Origin: Paracoccaceae bacterium
Lineage (GTDB): Bacteria > Pseudomonadota > Alphaproteobacteria > Rhodobacterales > Rhodobacteraceae
Assembly: GCA_902635985.1 (NCBI GenBank)
Contig: CACPPZ010000008.1
Coordinates: 1 to 51,926, forward strand
Direction: 5' to 3'
Length of the DNA stretch: 51,926 nucleotides
Shown here: positions 10,572-20,272 of the stretch, piece after piece
Position numbering within the stretch: the first letter of the stretch is position 1
Layout of the letters: each line of letters starts with the position of its first letter
Translations under genes and position numbers: made by a program
Notes under the pieces: model-generated
The model's database searches: none
What the model saw: the letters and a program-made list of their open reading frames with translations, nothing else
Told to the model about the DNA's origin: nothing

Positions 10572-12689
10572 ATGGCACGAGAATATCCATTAGAATTATA
10601 TCGTAATTTTGGTATCATGGCTCACATTGATGCCGGCAAAACAACATGCTCCGAGAGAATTCTATATTATACAGGAAAGTCTCATAACATCGGTGAGGTG
10701 CATGATGGCGCTGCGACCATGGATTGGATGGAACAGGAGCAGGAGCGAGGCATAACAATTACTTCAGCGGCCACTACGACTTTCTGGGAGCGCACTGAAG
10801 ACGGAGAGAAAGCAGAGACCCCAAAGCATCGATTAAACATAATTGATACTCCTGGGCACGTAGATTTTACAATTGAAGTTGAGCGGTCTTTGGCGGTTCT
10901 AGATGGTGCTGTATGTGTTTTAGACGCAAACGCAGGGGTCGAACCACAGACAGAAACAGTATGGCGTCAAGCTGATAGGTATAAGGTTCCACGCATCGTG
11001 TTCGTGAATAAAATGGACAAGATTGGTGCAGATTTTTTCAATTGCGTTAGTATGATCGAGGACCGTACTGGTGCACGTGCTGTGCCTGTAGGGATTCCAA
11101 TTGGTGCAGAAACTGAACTTGAGGGTTTGGTTGACTTGGTCACAATGAAAGAATGGCTTTGGCAGGGAGAGGATTTGGGTGCTTCTTGGGTGCAGTCAGA
11201 GATTCGTTCTGAACTAAAAGGCATAGCGGAAGAGTGGCGTTCTAAAATGATCGAGGCTGCTGTAGAAATGGACGATGACGCTATGATGGCCTACCTTGAG
11301 GGAGATGAGCCAGATGTTGCGACGTTGAGAGACTTACTACGCAAAGGGACACTCAGCTTAACATTTGTGCCGGTATTGGGCGGTTCTGCATTTAAGAATA
11401 AGGGAGTTCAGCCCTTATTAAATGCTGTTATTGATTATCTGCCAAGTCCGCTAGATGTCGTGGACTATATGGGTTTTGCGCCTGGAGATGATGCTGAAGA
11501 GCGCAACATTGCCCGTCGCGCTGATGATAATATGCCATTCTCTGGGCTTGCTTTTAAAATAATGAACGATCCATTTGTTGGGTCCCTTACATTTACTCGG
11601 GTTTATTCGGGGGTTTTAAATAAGGGTGACACTGTTCTTAATTCTACAAAGTCGAAAAAAGAACGTATTGGGCGAATGATGATGATGCATTCAATTAATA
11701 GGGAAGAAATTGAAGAGGCTTTTGCTGGCGACATAATAGCCTTGGCTGGGCTTAAGGATACAACCACTGGTGATACAATGTGCGATGCGAAAGAGGCCGT
11801 AGTCTTAGAGACAATGACTTTCCCTGAACCAGTCATCGAGATCGCTGTTGAGCCAAAGACTAAAGGTGATCAGGAAAAAATGTCTCAAGGTCTTGCTAGG
11901 CTTGCAGCTGAAGATCCATCTTTCAGAGTTGAGACTGACATGGAGTCTGGTCAAACAATAATGAAGGGCATGGGTGAACTTCATCTTGATATTTTGGTCG
12001 ATCGGTTAAAGCGTGAATTTAAAGTGGAAGCCAATATCGGTGCTCCACAAGTGGCTTACAGAGAGACTATTTCGCACGAGGTTGAACATACTTACACGCA
12101 CAAAAAACAATCGGGTGGGTCTGGTCAGTTTGCCGAGGTAAAAATGATAATAACCCCCACTGATCCAGGTGAGGGATATTCATTTGAAAGCCGTATCGTT
12201 GGCGGTGCTGTTCCTAAAGAGTACATTCCTGGTGTTGAAAAGGGTATTAATTCTGTAATGGATAGCGGTCCATTAGCAGGGTTTCCGGTTATTGACTTTA
12301 AGGTGTCATTAATTGATGGAAAGTTTCATGATGTAGACTCTTCCGTTTTAGCGTTTGAAATTGCGGCGAGAATGGGTATGCGTGAGGGGATGAAGAAGGC
12401 TGGTGCTAAGTTACTTGAGCCAGTTATGAAGGTAGAAGTTATAACTCCTGAGGAATATACAGGTGGAATAATTGGTGATCTTACTTCACGTAGAGGTCAG
12501 GTTACTGGTCAAGAGCCTAGAGGCAACGCAGTTGCAATAAATTGTTTTGTCCCGCTGGCAAACATGTTTGGCTACATTAATAATTTGCGCTCGATGTCGT
12601 CAGGTCGAGCAAACTTCACAATGCAGTTTGATCACTATGATCCGGTGCCGCAAAATATTTCTGACGAAATTCAGGCGAAATTCGCTTAA
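10572..12689 (+). CDS. fusA: Elongation factor G
   Basis: This 705-residue translational GTPase drives ribosomal translocation. The G1 loop AHIDAGKT is at residues 17-24, the switch segment [11 protein letters not shown] and G3 DTPGHVDF follow, and G4 is [10 protein letters not shown]. The domain IV-V part ends in the family-typical [20 protein letters not shown]. Length and order fit the standard str-operon EF-G and not the second paralogue found in some bacteria. An AGAGG site precedes the start. The tuf gene follows after 52 bases. Confidence 0.98.
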   Translation: MAREYPLELYRNFGIMAHIDAGKTTCSERILYYTGKSHNIGEVHDGAATMDWMEQEQERGITITSAATTTFWERTEDGEKAETPKHRLNIIDTPGHVDFTIEVERSLAVLDGAVCVLDANAGVEPQTETVWRQADRYKVPRIVFVNKMDKIGADFFNCVSMIEDRTGARAVPVGIPIGAETELEGLVDLVTMKEWLWQGEDLGASWVQSEIRSELKGIAEEWRSKMIEAAVEMDDDAMMAYLEGDEPDVATLRDLLRKGTLSLTFVPVLGGSAFKNKGVQPLLNAVIDYLPSPLDVVDYMGFAPGDDAEERNIARRADDNMPFSGLAFKIMNDPFVGSLTFTRVYSGVLNKGDTVLNSTKSKKERIGRMMMMHSINREEIEEAFAGDIIALAGLKDTTTGDTMCDAKEAVVLETMTFPEPVIEIAVEPKTKGDQEKMSQGLARLAAEDPSFRVETDMESGQTIMKGMGELHLDILVDRLKREFKVEANIGAPQVAYRETISHEVEHTYTHKKQSGGSGQFAEVKMIITPTDPGEGYSFESRIVGGAVPKEYIPGVEKGINSVMDSGPLAGFPVIDFKVSLIDGKFHDVDSSVLAFEIAARMGMREGMKKAGAKLLEPVMKVEVITPEEYTGGIIGDLTSRRGQVTGQEPRGNAVAINCFVPLANMFGYINNLRSMSSGRANFTMQFDHYDPVPQNISDEIQAKFA

Positions 12690-12741
12690 TAGAACTGGCC
12701 GATGGGGTTGTCCCGGCTGTAAAAATTATAAGGAGGCCACG

Positions 12742-13917
12742 ATGGCAAAGGAAAAGTTTGATCGTAGTAAACCGCACTGCAACATCGGAACGATTGGTCA
12801 CGTGGACCATGGTAAGACGACCTTGACAGCAGCGATTACAAAATACTTTGGTGATTTTCAGGCATATGACCAAATTGATGGTGCACCTGAAGAAAAAGCG
12901 CGTGGGATAACAATCTCAACTGCTCACGTAGAATATGAAACAGATAATCGTCACTACGCGCACGTCGATTGTCCAGGCCATGCTGACTATGTGAAGAACA
13001 TGATTACTGGAGCTGCCCAGATGGATGGAGCCATTTTGGTTGTTAATGCTGCAGACGGTCCAATGCCTCAGACACGCGAGCATATCTTGCTAGGTCGCCA
13101 AGTTGGTATTCCTGCGATGGTTGTTTTTATGAATAAAGTAGATCAAGTAGACGACGAAGAATTACTTGAATTGGTTGAAATGGAAATTCGTGAGTTGCTT
13201 AGCACGTATGATTTTCCAGGCGACGATATCCCAATTATAGCTGGTTCTGCCCTGGCAGCGATGGAAGGCCGCGATGCAAATATTGGGGAAGAAAAAATCA
13301 AAGAGCTTATGGCTTCTGTTGACGAATATATTCCACAACCACCGCGTGCAATTGATGAGCCGTTCCTAATGCCGATTGAAGATGTGTTCTCCATTTCTGG
13401 TCGTGGTACTGTTGTTACAGGTCGTGTTGAGCGCGGTGTAATCAATGTTGGTGACGAAATAGAAATCGTTGGTATTCGTGATACATCAAAAACAACTTGT
13501 ACTGGTGTTGAAATGTTCCGCAAACTGCTTGATCGTGGTGAAGCTGGTGACAACATCGGTGCGCTGCTTCGTGGCATTGATCGTGAGGGAGTTGAGCGTG
13601 GTCAAGTTTTGTGTAAACCAGGCTCCGTTACACCTCATACCAAGTTTGAGGCAGAGGCATATATTTTGACCAAAGATGAAGGCGGAAGACATACGCCGTT
13701 CTTTGCAAACTATCGTCCTCAATTTTACTTCCGCACCACCGACGTTACTGGAACCGTGGTACTACCGAGCGGAACTGAAATGGTTATGCCAGGCGACAAC
13801 TTGAAGTTCACCGTAGAACTGATAGCCCCTATCGCAATGGAAGAAAAACTAAGGTTTGCTATTCGAGAAGGAGGACGGACCGTCGGATCAGGCGTCGTTG
13901 CCAAAATCATCGAATAG
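12742..13917 (+). CDS. tuf: Elongation factor Tu
   Basis: This 391-residue GTPase delivers aminoacyl-tRNA to the ribosome. G1 is GHVDHGKT at residues 19-26, G3 is DCPGHADY and G4 is NKVD. The beta-barrel domains carry [12 protein letters not shown] and, near the C-terminus, the tRNA-contacting RTTDVTG segment. The start was set at ATG 12742 by the family N-terminus [12 protein letters not shown] and a strong AAGGAGG site at 12730-12736. A longer upstream open frame only reads through the end of fusA. Only one tuf copy is seen here; many proteobacteria have a second elsewhere. Confidence 0.98.
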   Translation: MAKEKFDRSKPHCNIGTIGHVDHGKTTLTAAITKYFGDFQAYDQIDGAPEEKARGITISTAHVEYETDNRHYAHVDCPGHADYVKNMITGAAQMDGAILVVNAADGPMPQTREHILLGRQVGIPAMVVFMNKVDQVDDEELLELVEMEIRELLSTYDFPGDDIPIIAGSALAAMEGRDANIGEEKIKELMASVDEYIPQPPRAIDEPFLMPIEDVFSISGRGTVVTGRVERGVINVGDEIEIVGIRDTSKTTCTGVEMFRKLLDRGEAGDNIGALLRGIDREGVERGQVLCKPGSVTPHTKFEAEAYILTKDEGGRHTPFFANYRPQFYFRTTDVTGTVVLPSGTEMVMPGDNLKFTVELIAPIAMEEKLRFAIREGGRTVGSGVVAKIIE

Positions 13918-13934
13918 TAATCAACATATAATGT

Positions 13935-13960
13935 GTAAAGCTCACACTTGTGAGCTTTAC
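13935..13960 (+). terminator. Strong hairpin between tuf and rpsJ
   Basis: A perfect 12-base inverted repeat, GTAAAGCTCACA and TGTGAGCTTTAC, with a 2-base centre starts 18 bases after the tuf stop. No T run follows (TCCAAAATTGGGG), so it could be a weak terminator, an mRNA 3'-end stabiliser or a processing site. It marks the str to S10 operon boundary. Confidence 0.55.
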
Positions 13961-14056
13961 TCCAAAATTGGGGAAACCCAGTAAGGTTCGAAGAAGTAAT
14001 GAGATTCTCTTGTTCCCTCCGCTCAACTTTAACGTCGGTTAAAAAGGCAAGATAAA

Positions 14057-14365
14057 ATGCAAAGCCAAAATATTCGTATAAGGTTAAAAGCCTTTGACTA
14101 TCGTGTTCTTGATGCAAGTACACAGGAGATAGTAAATACTGCGAAGCGAACAGGTGCTTCTGTTCGAGGCCCTATTCCACTTCCAAACAAGATTGAAAAA
14201 TTCACTGTTCTTCGTGGTCCACATGTAAATAAAAAGTCGCGTGATCAATTTGAAATACGTACCCATAAGCGGCTATTAGACATAGTTGACCCAACACCAC
14301 AGACTGTAGATGCTCTTATGAAGTTAGATCTAGCAGCTGGTGTTGATGTTCAAATTTCTGTTTAG
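14057..14365 (+). CDS. rpsJ: 30S ribosomal protein S10
   Basis: The 102-residue product starts [19 protein letters not shown] and has the S10 segment [31 protein letters not shown]10 is a 30S head protein and, as NusE, also part of antitermination complexes. It is first in the S10 operon, 139 bases after tuf and across a strong hairpin, with rplC nine bases downstream. No clear promoter of its own is visible in the spacer. Confidence 0.98.
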   Translation: MQSQNIRIRLKAFDYRVLDASTQEIVNTAKRTGASVRGPIPLPNKIEKFTVLRGPHVNKKSRDQFEIRTHKRLLDIVDPTPQTVDALMKLDLAAGVDVQISV

Positions 14366-14374
14366 GAGGGCAAA

Positions 14375-15097
14375 ATGCGCTCTGGTATTATAGCAAAAAA
14401 AGTTGGAATGACGCGATTGTTTATGGGAGACGGTAAGCAGATACCTGTTACCGTTCTTCAGATGGATAACTTGCAAGTCGTGGCTCAACGAACTAATGAG
14501 CAACACGGATATAGTGCTGTTCAACTTGGTGCGGGGTCTATCAAAGCAAAAAATGTTTTGAAGCCTGTCCGAGGTCAATTTGTAATAGCAAAAGTTGAGC
14601 CAAAGCGTAAGCTTGCAGAGTTTCGGGTGGCACCGGAAAACCTGATAGAGGTTGGGGCTGAGATAACTGCTGATCATTATGTCGAAGGACAATATGTTGA
14701 TGTATCCGGGACATCTATTGGTAAAGGATTTGCAGGAGCCATGAAGCGCCATAATTTTGGGGGCTTAAGAGCTTCACATGGTGTTTCCATAAGTCATCGG
14801 TCTCATGGCTCGACAGGACAATGTCAAGGGCCAGGTAAGGTATTCAAAGGTAAGAAAATGGCAGGTCACATGGGAGCGGTAAGAGTTACAACCCAAAACC
14901 TACAAGTAGTTAAGACGGATGTTGCTCGAGGTCTTATAATGATAAAGGGCGCAGTTCCAGGCTCTAAAGGTGGTTGGGTGACAATAAAAGACTCTGTGAA
15001 GAAACCTCTTGTCGATAAGGTGCCGTTTCCTGCCGCGCTTCGTTCTGATGTATCAAAGATCGATGAGGTGTCACAGCCAGATGGGGGTGAGGTATGA
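14375..15097 (+). CDS. rplC: 50S ribosomal protein L3
   Basis: The 240-residue product begins [16 protein letters not shown] and contains the long-finger segment with [20 protein letters not shown], including the glutamine that PrmB methylates in E. coli. L3 is an early 50S assembly protein near the peptidyl transferase centre. A strong AGGAGGG site precedes it. Its stop overlaps the rplD start (ATGA at 15094-15097), indicating translational coupling. The C-terminal tail beyond the core, ending QPDGGEV, is typical of alphaproteobacteria. Confidence 0.97.
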   Translation: MRSGIIAKKVGMTRLFMGDGKQIPVTVLQMDNLQVVAQRTNEQHGYSAVQLGAGSIKAKNVLKPVRGQFVIAKVEPKRKLAEFRVAPENLIEVGAEITADHYVEGQYVDVSGTSIGKGFAGAMKRHNFGGLRASHGVSISHRSHGSTGQCQGPGKVFKGKKMAGHMGAVRVTTQNLQVVKTDVARGLIMIKGAVPGSKGGWVTIKDSVKKPLVDKVPFPAALRSDVSKIDEVSQPDGGEV

Positions 15098-15711
15098 AAA
15101 TTGATGTGATAAAACTGGATGGAAAGAAAGCCGGTTCAGTTGAGTTGGTCGATGATGTTTTTGGGTTAGAGCCAAGAGCAGATATTTTGCACCGTGTAGT
15201 GAGATGGCAGCGAAATGGTGCCCAAGCAGGTACTCATAAGGTAAAAACTCGGCGTGAAGTGAGTTATTCCACAAGGAAAATATATCGCCAAAAAGGCACG
15301 GGCGGAGCTCGACACGGTTCTCGGCGCGCACCCATTTTTCGAAAAGGTGGTATTTATAAAGGTCCAACTCCCCGAAGTCATGCTTTTGACTTGCCAAAGA
15401 AAGTGAGAAGGTTGGGTCTTAAATTAGCTTTATCAGCAAAGGCTAAGTCAGGATCTATAGTAGTAATTGACCAAGCTCACAGTTCTGGTAAAACCGCCGA
15501 GCTTGTAAAGCAAGTTAAAAGCCTTGGGTGGAAACGCGCATTGGTAATTGATGGTTTATCTGTAAACGCTACATTTGCTAAAGCTGTGCAAAATATTGAA
15601 GGATTAGACGTACTACCGTCAATCGGTGCTAACGTTTATGATATTTTGAAGCGTGATACACTTGTAATAACAAAAGCTGGCGTAGAAGCATTGGAGGCTC
15701 GTTTAAGATGA
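15094..15711 (+). CDS. rplD: 50S ribosomal protein L4
   Basis: The 205-residue product has the L4 tentacle motif [18 protein letters not shown], which lines the exit tunnel, and the [13 protein letters not shown] globular part. In E. coli L4 represses its own S10 operon at transcription and translation; I see no S10-type leader that would allow a firm claim for that here. It overlaps rplC and rplW by four bases each (ATGA). Confidence 0.97.
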   Translation: MKIDVIKLDGKKAGSVELVDDVFGLEPRADILHRVVRWQRNGAQAGTHKVKTRREVSYSTRKIYRQKGTGGARHGSRRAPIFRKGGIYKGPTPRSHAFDLPKKVRRLGLKLALSAKAKSGSIVVIDQAHSSGKTAELVKQVKSLGWKRALVIDGLSVNATFAKAVQNIEGLDVLPSIGANVYDILKRDTLVITKAGVEALEARLR

Positions 15712-16004
15712 GTGTTAAAGCAGAGCATTATGACATCATTCGCAAGCCGTTGGTTACAGAAAAATCTACTATGGCTTCAGAAAATGGGGCAGTTGTGTTT
15801 GAAGTTTCTATAGACAGTAACAAACCCCAAATTAAGGAAGCTGTGGAAGCACTATTTGGGGTTAAGGTTAAAGCCGTAAATACTTCCATTACAAAAGGTA
15901 AGCAAAAGCGTTTTAAGGGTGTCCTTGGACGTCGTAAAGATGTAAAGAAGGCCTTTGTGACACTTGAAGACGGTAACACTATTGATGTAACAACTGGCCT
16001 CTAA
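15708..16004 (+). CDS. rplW: 50S ribosomal protein L23
   Basis: The 98-residue protein contains [20 protein letters not shown] and the [19 protein letters not shown] loop. L23 sits at the tunnel exit and is the docking site for trigger factor and the signal recognition particle. The start overlaps the rplD stop by four bases, with GGAGG upstream. A 220-base non-coding spacer then interrupts the otherwise tightly packed operon before rplB. Confidence 0.97.
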   Translation: MSVKAEHYDIIRKPLVTEKSTMASENGAVVFEVSIDSNKPQIKEAVEALFGVKVKAVNTSITKGKQKRFKGVLGRRKDVKKAFVTLEDGNTIDVTTGL

Positions 16005-16224
16005 CACATTTAGGCTATTATTTTGGACGTATTTTTAAGGTGCTTTATATACAAATCTGAAACAAAGCTTTCGAAGCCCTAGACCTTTTTAACAAAGGTA
16101 GTTATACGTCGTTCGCTGAAGCGGTCAAGATTCGTTTTGACAAGCTTCATATCGGCCACCTTCGGGGGGCTTTACCATCGGCAAAGCATCGCTTTGCCGC
16201 TTAAGCAAACGGAAGACAGAAAGC
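16005..16224 (+). promoter_or_regulatory. Non-coding spacer between rplW and rplB with hairpins
   Basis: No credible gene is visible in these 220 bases. A perfect hairpin, CGGCAAAGC-ATC-GCTTTGCCG (16179-16199), lies 25 bases upstream of the rplB ATG, and a smaller one, ACCTTT-TTAAC-AAAGGT, lies near 16083. The first could influence rplB translation because it is close to the ribosome-binding site. No T run follows it, so termination is less likely. Confidence 0.45.
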
Positions 16225-17067
16225 ATGGCACTAAAGTCGTATAAACCAACGACGCCGGGCCAGCGAGGGCTGGTACTGATTGACCGTTCGGAGCTTTGGA
16301 AAGGACGTCCAGTTAAGTCTCTAACAGAGGGACTTACTAAATCTGGCGGTCGGAACAATACCGGACGAATTACATCTCGCCGACGCGGTGGTGGAGCCAA
16401 GCGGCTCTATAGGATAGTTGATTTCAAGCGAAATAAATTTGACGTTTTAGCGACGGTTGAACGAATTGAATTCGATCCCAACAGAACGGCATTTATAGCT
16501 TTAATTAAATATCAAGACGGTGAACAGGCATATATCCTGGCTCCACAGAGGTTGGCTGTAGGTGATAACGTGATTGCATCTTCAAAAGCTGATATAAAAC
16601 CAGGCAATGCAATGCCATTCTCGGGCATGCCAATTGGTACAATTATACACAACATAGAGTTGAAGCCTGGTAAAGGTGGTCAAATTGCTCGTGCAGCAGG
16701 AACTTACGCTCAATTTGTGGGTCGTGATGGTGGATATGCGCAAATTCGGTTGTCGTCGGGCGAACTGCGCATGGTGCGGCAAGAGTGTATGGCAACTATT
16801 GGCGCGGTTTCTAATCCAGATAACTCAAACCAGAATTATGGTAAAGCAGGCAGGATGCGTCACAAAGGTATTCGTCCATCCGTACGGGGTGTTGTGATGA
16901 ATCCGATTGACCACCCGCATGGTGGTGGTGAAGGCCGAACATCTGGTGGGCGGCATCCTGTTACCCCTTGGGGCAAGCCTACCAAAGGAAAGCGTACAAG
17001 AAATACAAACAAAGCGTCGCAGAAACTAATTATTCGCTCGCGGCACGCAAAGAAGAAAGGGCGCTGA
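16225..17067 (+). CDS. rplB: 50S ribosomal protein L2
   Basis: The 280-residue product starts [17 protein letters not shown] and carries the RNA-binding core plus the C-terminal motif [14 protein letters not shown], which contains the conserved histidine near the peptidyl transferase centre. The length matches bacterial L2. GGAAGACAG precedes the ATG. rpsS follows three bases after its stop, so coupling is expected. Confidence 0.98.
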   Translation: MALKSYKPTTPGQRGLVLIDRSELWKGRPVKSLTEGLTKSGGRNNTGRITSRRRGGGAKRLYRIVDFKRNKFDVLATVERIEFDPNRTAFIALIKYQDGEQAYILAPQRLAVGDNVIASSKADIKPGNAMPFSGMPIGTIIHNIELKPGKGGQIARAAGTYAQFVGRDGGYAQIRLSSGELRMVRQECMATIGAVSNPDNSNQNYGKAGRMRHKGIRPSVRGVVMNPIDHPHGGGEGRTSGGRHPVTPWGKPTKGKRTRNTNKASQKLIIRSRHAKKKGR

Positions 17068-17070
17068 TAG

Positions 17071-17349
17071 ATGTCACGTTCATTATGGAAGGGACCCTTC
17101 GTCGATGCTCATGTGCTTAAAAAAGCTGAAGCAGCGCGTGAAAGTGGTCGGAATGATGTAATTAAAATTTGGTCTCGTCGATCTACTATTCTTCCGCAAT
17201 TCGTTGGATTAACTTTTGGCGTTTACAACGGTAGAAAGCATATTCCGGTGTCTATTTCTGAAGATATGATAGGTCAAAAGTTTGGTGAGTACTCTCCAAC
17301 TCGCACCTACTATGGTCATGGTGCTGACAAAAAAGCGAAACGAAAGTAA
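17071..17349 (+). CDS. rpsS: 30S ribosomal protein S19
   Basis: The 92-residue product starts [18 protein letters not shown] and contains [23 protein letters not shown] and the basic tail [12 protein letters not shown]19 binds 16S rRNA in the head with S13 and touches the A-site finger. It is packed three bases after rplB and five before rplV. Confidence 0.97.
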   Translation: MSRSLWKGPFVDAHVLKKAEAARESGRNDVIKIWSRRSTILPQFVGLTFGVYNGRKHIPVSISEDMIGQKFGEYSPTRTYYGHGADKKAKRK

Positions 17350-17354
17350 AGACC

Positions 17355-17735
17355 ATGGGAAAAGAAAAGAATACTCGCCGTGTGGCGGACAACGAAGCAA
17401 TGGCAAAGTTGCGGATGTTGAAAACGAGCCCTCAAAAGCTTAACCTTCTTGCTGGGCTTATTCGTGGTAAAAAAGTTGATCGAGCATTGAATGATTTAAC
17501 TTTTAGTAAGAAAAGAATTGCTGCTGACGTTAAGAAGTGTCTCCAGTCAGCGATTGCTAATGCAGAAAACAACCATAATTTGGATGTCGACGAACTAATT
17601 GTTTCAGAGGCATATGTGGGCAAGAATTTAACGATGAAACGTGGCAGACCAAGAGCGCGAGGTCGCTTCGGTCGGATCATCAAACCTTTTTCAGAGCTAA
17701 CAATTAAAGTTCGTCAATTAGAGGAGCAGGCTTAA
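17355..17735 (+). CDS. rplV: 50S ribosomal protein L22
   Basis: The 126-residue product contains the beta-hairpin loop [17 protein letters not shown], which lines the exit tunnel and is the classic site of macrolide-resistance changes; nothing unusual is visible in it. The globular part includes [20 protein letters not shown]. Its stop overlaps the rpsC start by one base (TAATG at 17733-17737). Confidence 0.97.
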   Translation: MGKEKNTRRVADNEAMAKLRMLKTSPQKLNLLAGLIRGKKVDRALNDLTFSKKRIAADVKKCLQSAIANAENNHNLDVDELIVSEAYVGKNLTMKRGRPRARGRFGRIIKPFSELTIKVRQLEEQA

Positions 17736-18442
17736 TGGGTCAGAAAGTTAATCCAATAGGGATGCGGCTTCAGGTAAATCGCACTTGGGATAGTCGTTGG
17801 TATGCGGATACCAAGGATTATGGAGATTTGCTTTTAGAAGACCTCCGTATGCGCGATTTTATCAAGGACGAGTGTTCTCAAGCAGGAGTAGCTCGGGTTA
17901 TAATTGAACGTCCTCACAAAAAATGTCGAGTTACAATACATACAGCCAGACCAGGCGTCATAATTGGCAAAAAGGGTGCCGACATTGAGACTTTACGTCA
18001 AAAATTAGCTAACATGACCGGGTCAGATCTACACTTAAACATCGTAGAGGTGCGGAAACCAGAGTTGGATGCACAACTTGTTGGAGAAAGTATTTCGCAG
18101 CAGTTGGAAAGGCGAGTGTCATTTAGAAGAGCGATGAAACGTGCGGTTCAGAACGCAATGAGAATGGGTGCTTTGGGCATCAGAGTAAACGTTGCGGGAC
18201 GACTTGGTGGGGCAGAAATAGCTAGAACAGAGTGGTACCGTGAGGGTCGAGTGCCATTACACACTCTTCGCGCGGATGTTGATTATGCTAATGTGGAAGC
18301 TTCGACACCTTATGGTATAATTGGTATAAAAGTCTGGATATTCAAAGGCGAGATTATGGAACATGATCCACAGGCTCGAGACAGACGTGCACAAGAGCTG
18401 CAAGACGGGCCGGCTCCGCGCGGTGCATCGACGCGCAGGTAG
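17735..18442 (+). CDS. rpsC: 30S ribosomal protein S3
   Basis: The 235-residue product has the family start [22 protein letters not shown], a KH domain with the [14 protein letters not shown] loop, and the C-terminal segment [16 protein letters not shown]3 forms the mRNA entry channel with S4 and S5 and helps mRNA unwinding. It is translationally coupled to rplV and followed by rplP after 11 bases. Confidence 0.98.
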   Translation: MGQKVNPIGMRLQVNRTWDSRWYADTKDYGDLLLEDLRMRDFIKDECSQAGVARVIIERPHKKCRVTIHTARPGVIIGKKGADIETLRQKLANMTGSDLHLNIVEVRKPELDAQLVGESISQQLERRVSFRRAMKRAVQNAMRMGALGIRVNVAGRLGGAEIARTEWYREGRVPLHTLRADVDYANVEASTPYGIIGIKVWIFKGEIMEHDPQARDRRAQELQDGPAPRGASTRR

Positions 18443-18453
18443 GGAGATAGAAA

Positions 18454-18867
18454 ATGCTGCAACCAAAGCGTACAAAGTTTCGTAAAATGCATAAGGGCCG
18501 CATCAAGGGTGAGGCTAAAGGTGGATCAGACTTAAATTTTGGTACTTATGGGCTAAAGGCTCTTCAGCCAGAGCGAGTTACCGCAAGGCAAATAGAGGCC
18601 GCTCGTAGGGCTATGACTCGTCACATGAAAAGACAAGGCCGTGTATGGATAAGAATTTTTCCAGACACACCAGTCACTTCAAAACCTACAGAAGTGCGAA
18701 TGGGTAAAGGTAAAGGTTCAGTCGATTTTTGGGCTGCCAAGGTAAAGCCTGGGAGAGTTATGTTTGAGATTGACGGCGTAAATGATGAGATAGCTAGGGA
18801 AGCTTTGCGTTTAGCAGCAATGAAGCTTCCTATAAAATCCAGGGTTGTCGTTAGAGAAGACTGGTAA
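18454..18867 (+). CDS. rplP: 50S ribosomal protein L16
   Basis: The 137-residue product begins [16 protein letters not shown] and contains [17 protein letters not shown]. Arg82 in that segment aligns with E. coli L16 Arg81, the residue that the 2-oxoglutarate oxygenase YcfD (RoxA) hydroxylates. L16 organises the A-site tRNA elbow region in the 50S subunit. Here it is the last gene before the S10/spc series is interrupted: an oxygenase-family gene on the opposite strand ends only 69 bases downstream. No strong terminator is seen between them. Confidence 0.98.
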   Translation: MLQPKRTKFRKMHKGRIKGEAKGGSDLNFGTYGLKALQPERVTARQIEAARRAMTRHMKRQGRVWIRIFPDTPVTSKPTEVRMGKGKGSVDFWAAKVKPGRVMFEIDGVNDEIAREALRLAAMKLPIKSRVVVREDW

Positions 18868-18936
18868 ACAGATAGAGTATATTAGTAAATCTTGGACATG
18901 TAGCTTACGGGACTGTAACTAAAAGAAGACTTTTCA

Positions 18937-19560
18937 TCATTCAGACCACTTATAATTAAAGCTGATTGATACTCTTTCAAAACCTGCTTGGTTTTGTCGT
19001 ACTTCGTGCCTGAGCCAGCTCTCCCACAAAAGTACTTCCCCTGCGGTTGGCTTGTGAGTGTGAAACGTTTTTAACTCAGGTTTCGCGTCTTTTTTTCGCG
19101 GCGGTGCTGACATCATCAGTTGTAATCTAGGATCCTCAAATCTAATTTCTCCAGCCTCTTTTGGAATTGATACATATGTTGTGCCTGAAATTGCTGAGTG
19201 TGGATGAATGTGTGATCCGTGTGAACCCCCATCGTTTAGAATGTTAATCCACATATCTTCAAGTATAAGGTCTCGATCGTTAAGATCGAAGTCTAAATTT
19301 TTTACGAAGCGTGCCACATGACGATCCAAAATTTCTTTTAATTCGTTGAAAATTGGGAAACGCCAAACCAAATCTGTTAAAGAAGCGTAACTTGTGTAAC
19401 CCTGATATCCGTTATCTTCACACCATTGCTGGCCGGCTTGATCATCTTCGGCGATCGAGTGGCACGACGCCTCTAGTTCTAAAATATCTATCTTACTAAC
19501 GTCGGATAATTTAGATACATACAACTGTGTTACAAATAATGGTTTTATCGCCTTCATCAT
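18937..19560 (-). CDS. 2OG-Fe(II) oxygenase family protein (PF13759/TIGR02466-like) inside ribosomal cluster
   Basis: This 207-residue soluble protein resembles the 2OG-FeII_Oxy_5 type family of putative 2-oxoglutarate- and iron-dependent hydroxylases. Candidate iron ligands are in the SHIHPHS segment (His117, His119, His121) and at His185 in WLRHEV; Arg196 in ERVSISFNY would bind 2-oxoglutarate. SGTTYVSIP and the FEDPR strand also fit the double-stranded beta-helix fold. No signal peptide or membrane segment is seen. The start is uncertain: ATG at 19560 or 19557, or GTG at 19572, none with a strong ribosome-binding site. It stands alone on the reverse strand between rplP and rpmC. Its substrate is unknown; a ribosomal protein is an attractive guess from position only. 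Confidence 0.82.
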   Translation of the reverse strand: MMKAIKPLFVTQLYVSKLSDVSKIDILELEASCHSIAEDDQAGQQWCEDNGYQGYTSYASLTDLVWRFPIFNELKEILDRHVARFVKNLDFDLNDRDLILEDMWINILNDGGSHGSHIHPHSAISGTTYVSIPKEAGEIRFEDPRLQLMMSAPPRKKDAKPELKTFHTHKPTAGEVLLWESWLRHEVRQNQAGFERVSISFNYKWSE

Positions 19561-19617
19561 CGTTCTATACACGAATTTGATTTTTTTAAATAGACGTAAT
19601 TAATTGCATACAGGTGT

Positions 19618-19645
19618 TGCCATTCGATAAATAAAACTGTATCAG
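19618..19645 (+). promoter_or_regulatory. Possible promoter upstream of rpmC
   Basis: TTGCCA (19618-19623) and TATCAG (19640-19645) are separated by 16 bases, each matching four of six consensus positions. An alternative pair, TTGCAT (19604-19609) and ATAAAT (19627-19632) with 17 bases, overlaps it. A promoter here would make sense because the reverse-strand oxygenase gene separates rpmC and the spc genes from the rpsJ unit. Confidence 0.35.
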
Positions 19646-19699
19646 CCCCTATCCGTAATCGAGTCGCTAGAATCGTAAGCAGCGGAATACGTTAATGTC

Positions 19700-19737
19700 C
19701 ACCAGAATATAAGTAACCCGCGTGGGGCTTACTGGTG
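19700..19737 (+). promoter_or_regulatory. Leader stem-loop upstream of rpmC
   Basis: Outer arms CACCAG (19700-19705) and CTGGTG (19732-19737) enclose inner arms AGTAACCC and GGG-GC-TTACT around a GCGT loop; the last bases of the inner and outer 3' arms overlap, so two pairings compete. It ends 18 bases before the rpmC ATG. It could be a regulatory leader for the spc genes, but this is unproven. Confidence 0.4.
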
Positions 19738-19755
19738 TTTGAAAAAGGATAGGCT

Positions 19756-19953
19756 ATGAACGCGCAGGAACTACGCGATAAAACACCTGATCAGTTGCGT
19801 GAGCAGTTAGCCACATTGAAAAAAGAATCTTTCAATTTGCGTTTCCAGCAAGCTACTGGGCAGCTGGAAAATACAGCTAGGATGAGAAAAGTAAAGAGAG
19901 ATACAGCGCGTGTTTTGACCGTTTTAAATCAGCAAGCAGATTCTGGGGAATAG
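19756..19953 (+). CDS. rpmC: 50S ribosomal protein L29
   Basis: The 65-residue, two-helix protein starts [24 protein letters not shown] and contains the L29 signature [26 protein letters not shown] (quoted in part). It sits at the tunnel exit next to L23. In most bacteria rpmC directly follows rplP; here 888 bases with an opposite-strand gene lie between them. rpsQ follows after ten bases. Confidence 0.96.
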   Translation: MNAQELRDKTPDQLREQLATLKKESFNLRFQQATGQLENTARMRKVKRDTARVLTVLNQQADSGE

Positions 19954-19963
19954 GGAGCTAAAG

Positions 19964-20194
19964 ATGCCAAAACGAGTATTACAAGGTGTTGTAACGTCTG
20001 ACTCTAATGCACAGACAATCACTGTATCTGTTGAGCGTCGATTTAAGCATCCAGTCATGCAGAAAACGATCAGGAAATCTAAGAAATATAGAGCTCATGA
20101 TGAAAACAACACTTTCAAAGTGGGTGATGCGGTGCGCATTATGGAATGTGCTCCAAAATCGAAAACAAAACGTTGGGAAGTGCTTGAGACTTAA
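19964..20194 (+). CDS. rpsQ: 30S ribosomal protein S17
   Basis: The 76-residue OB-fold protein has [20 protein letters not shown] and the [19 protein letters not shown] segment. It binds 16S rRNA in the 5' domain early in assembly. AGGGAGC precedes the start. A 78-base spacer, with a GGGGAAAAGGC stretch but no clear gene, separates it from rplN. Confidence 0.96.
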   Translation: MPKRVLQGVVTSDSNAQTITVSVERRFKHPVMQKTIRKSKKYRAHDENNTFKVGDAVRIMECAPKSKTKRWEVLET

Positions 20195-20272
20195 TTTTTA
20201 AGCTTTCACGTTTTTACGAAACCCTGGGGAAAAGGCAAAAGCACTAGCCCCTCATAGGTCGGGAGAAAATAT

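Noticed and set aside
13143-13577. 144-codon reverse-strand frame within tuf
   Set aside because: Serine/proline-rich antisense shadow of the EF-Tu codons; the forward reading is certain.
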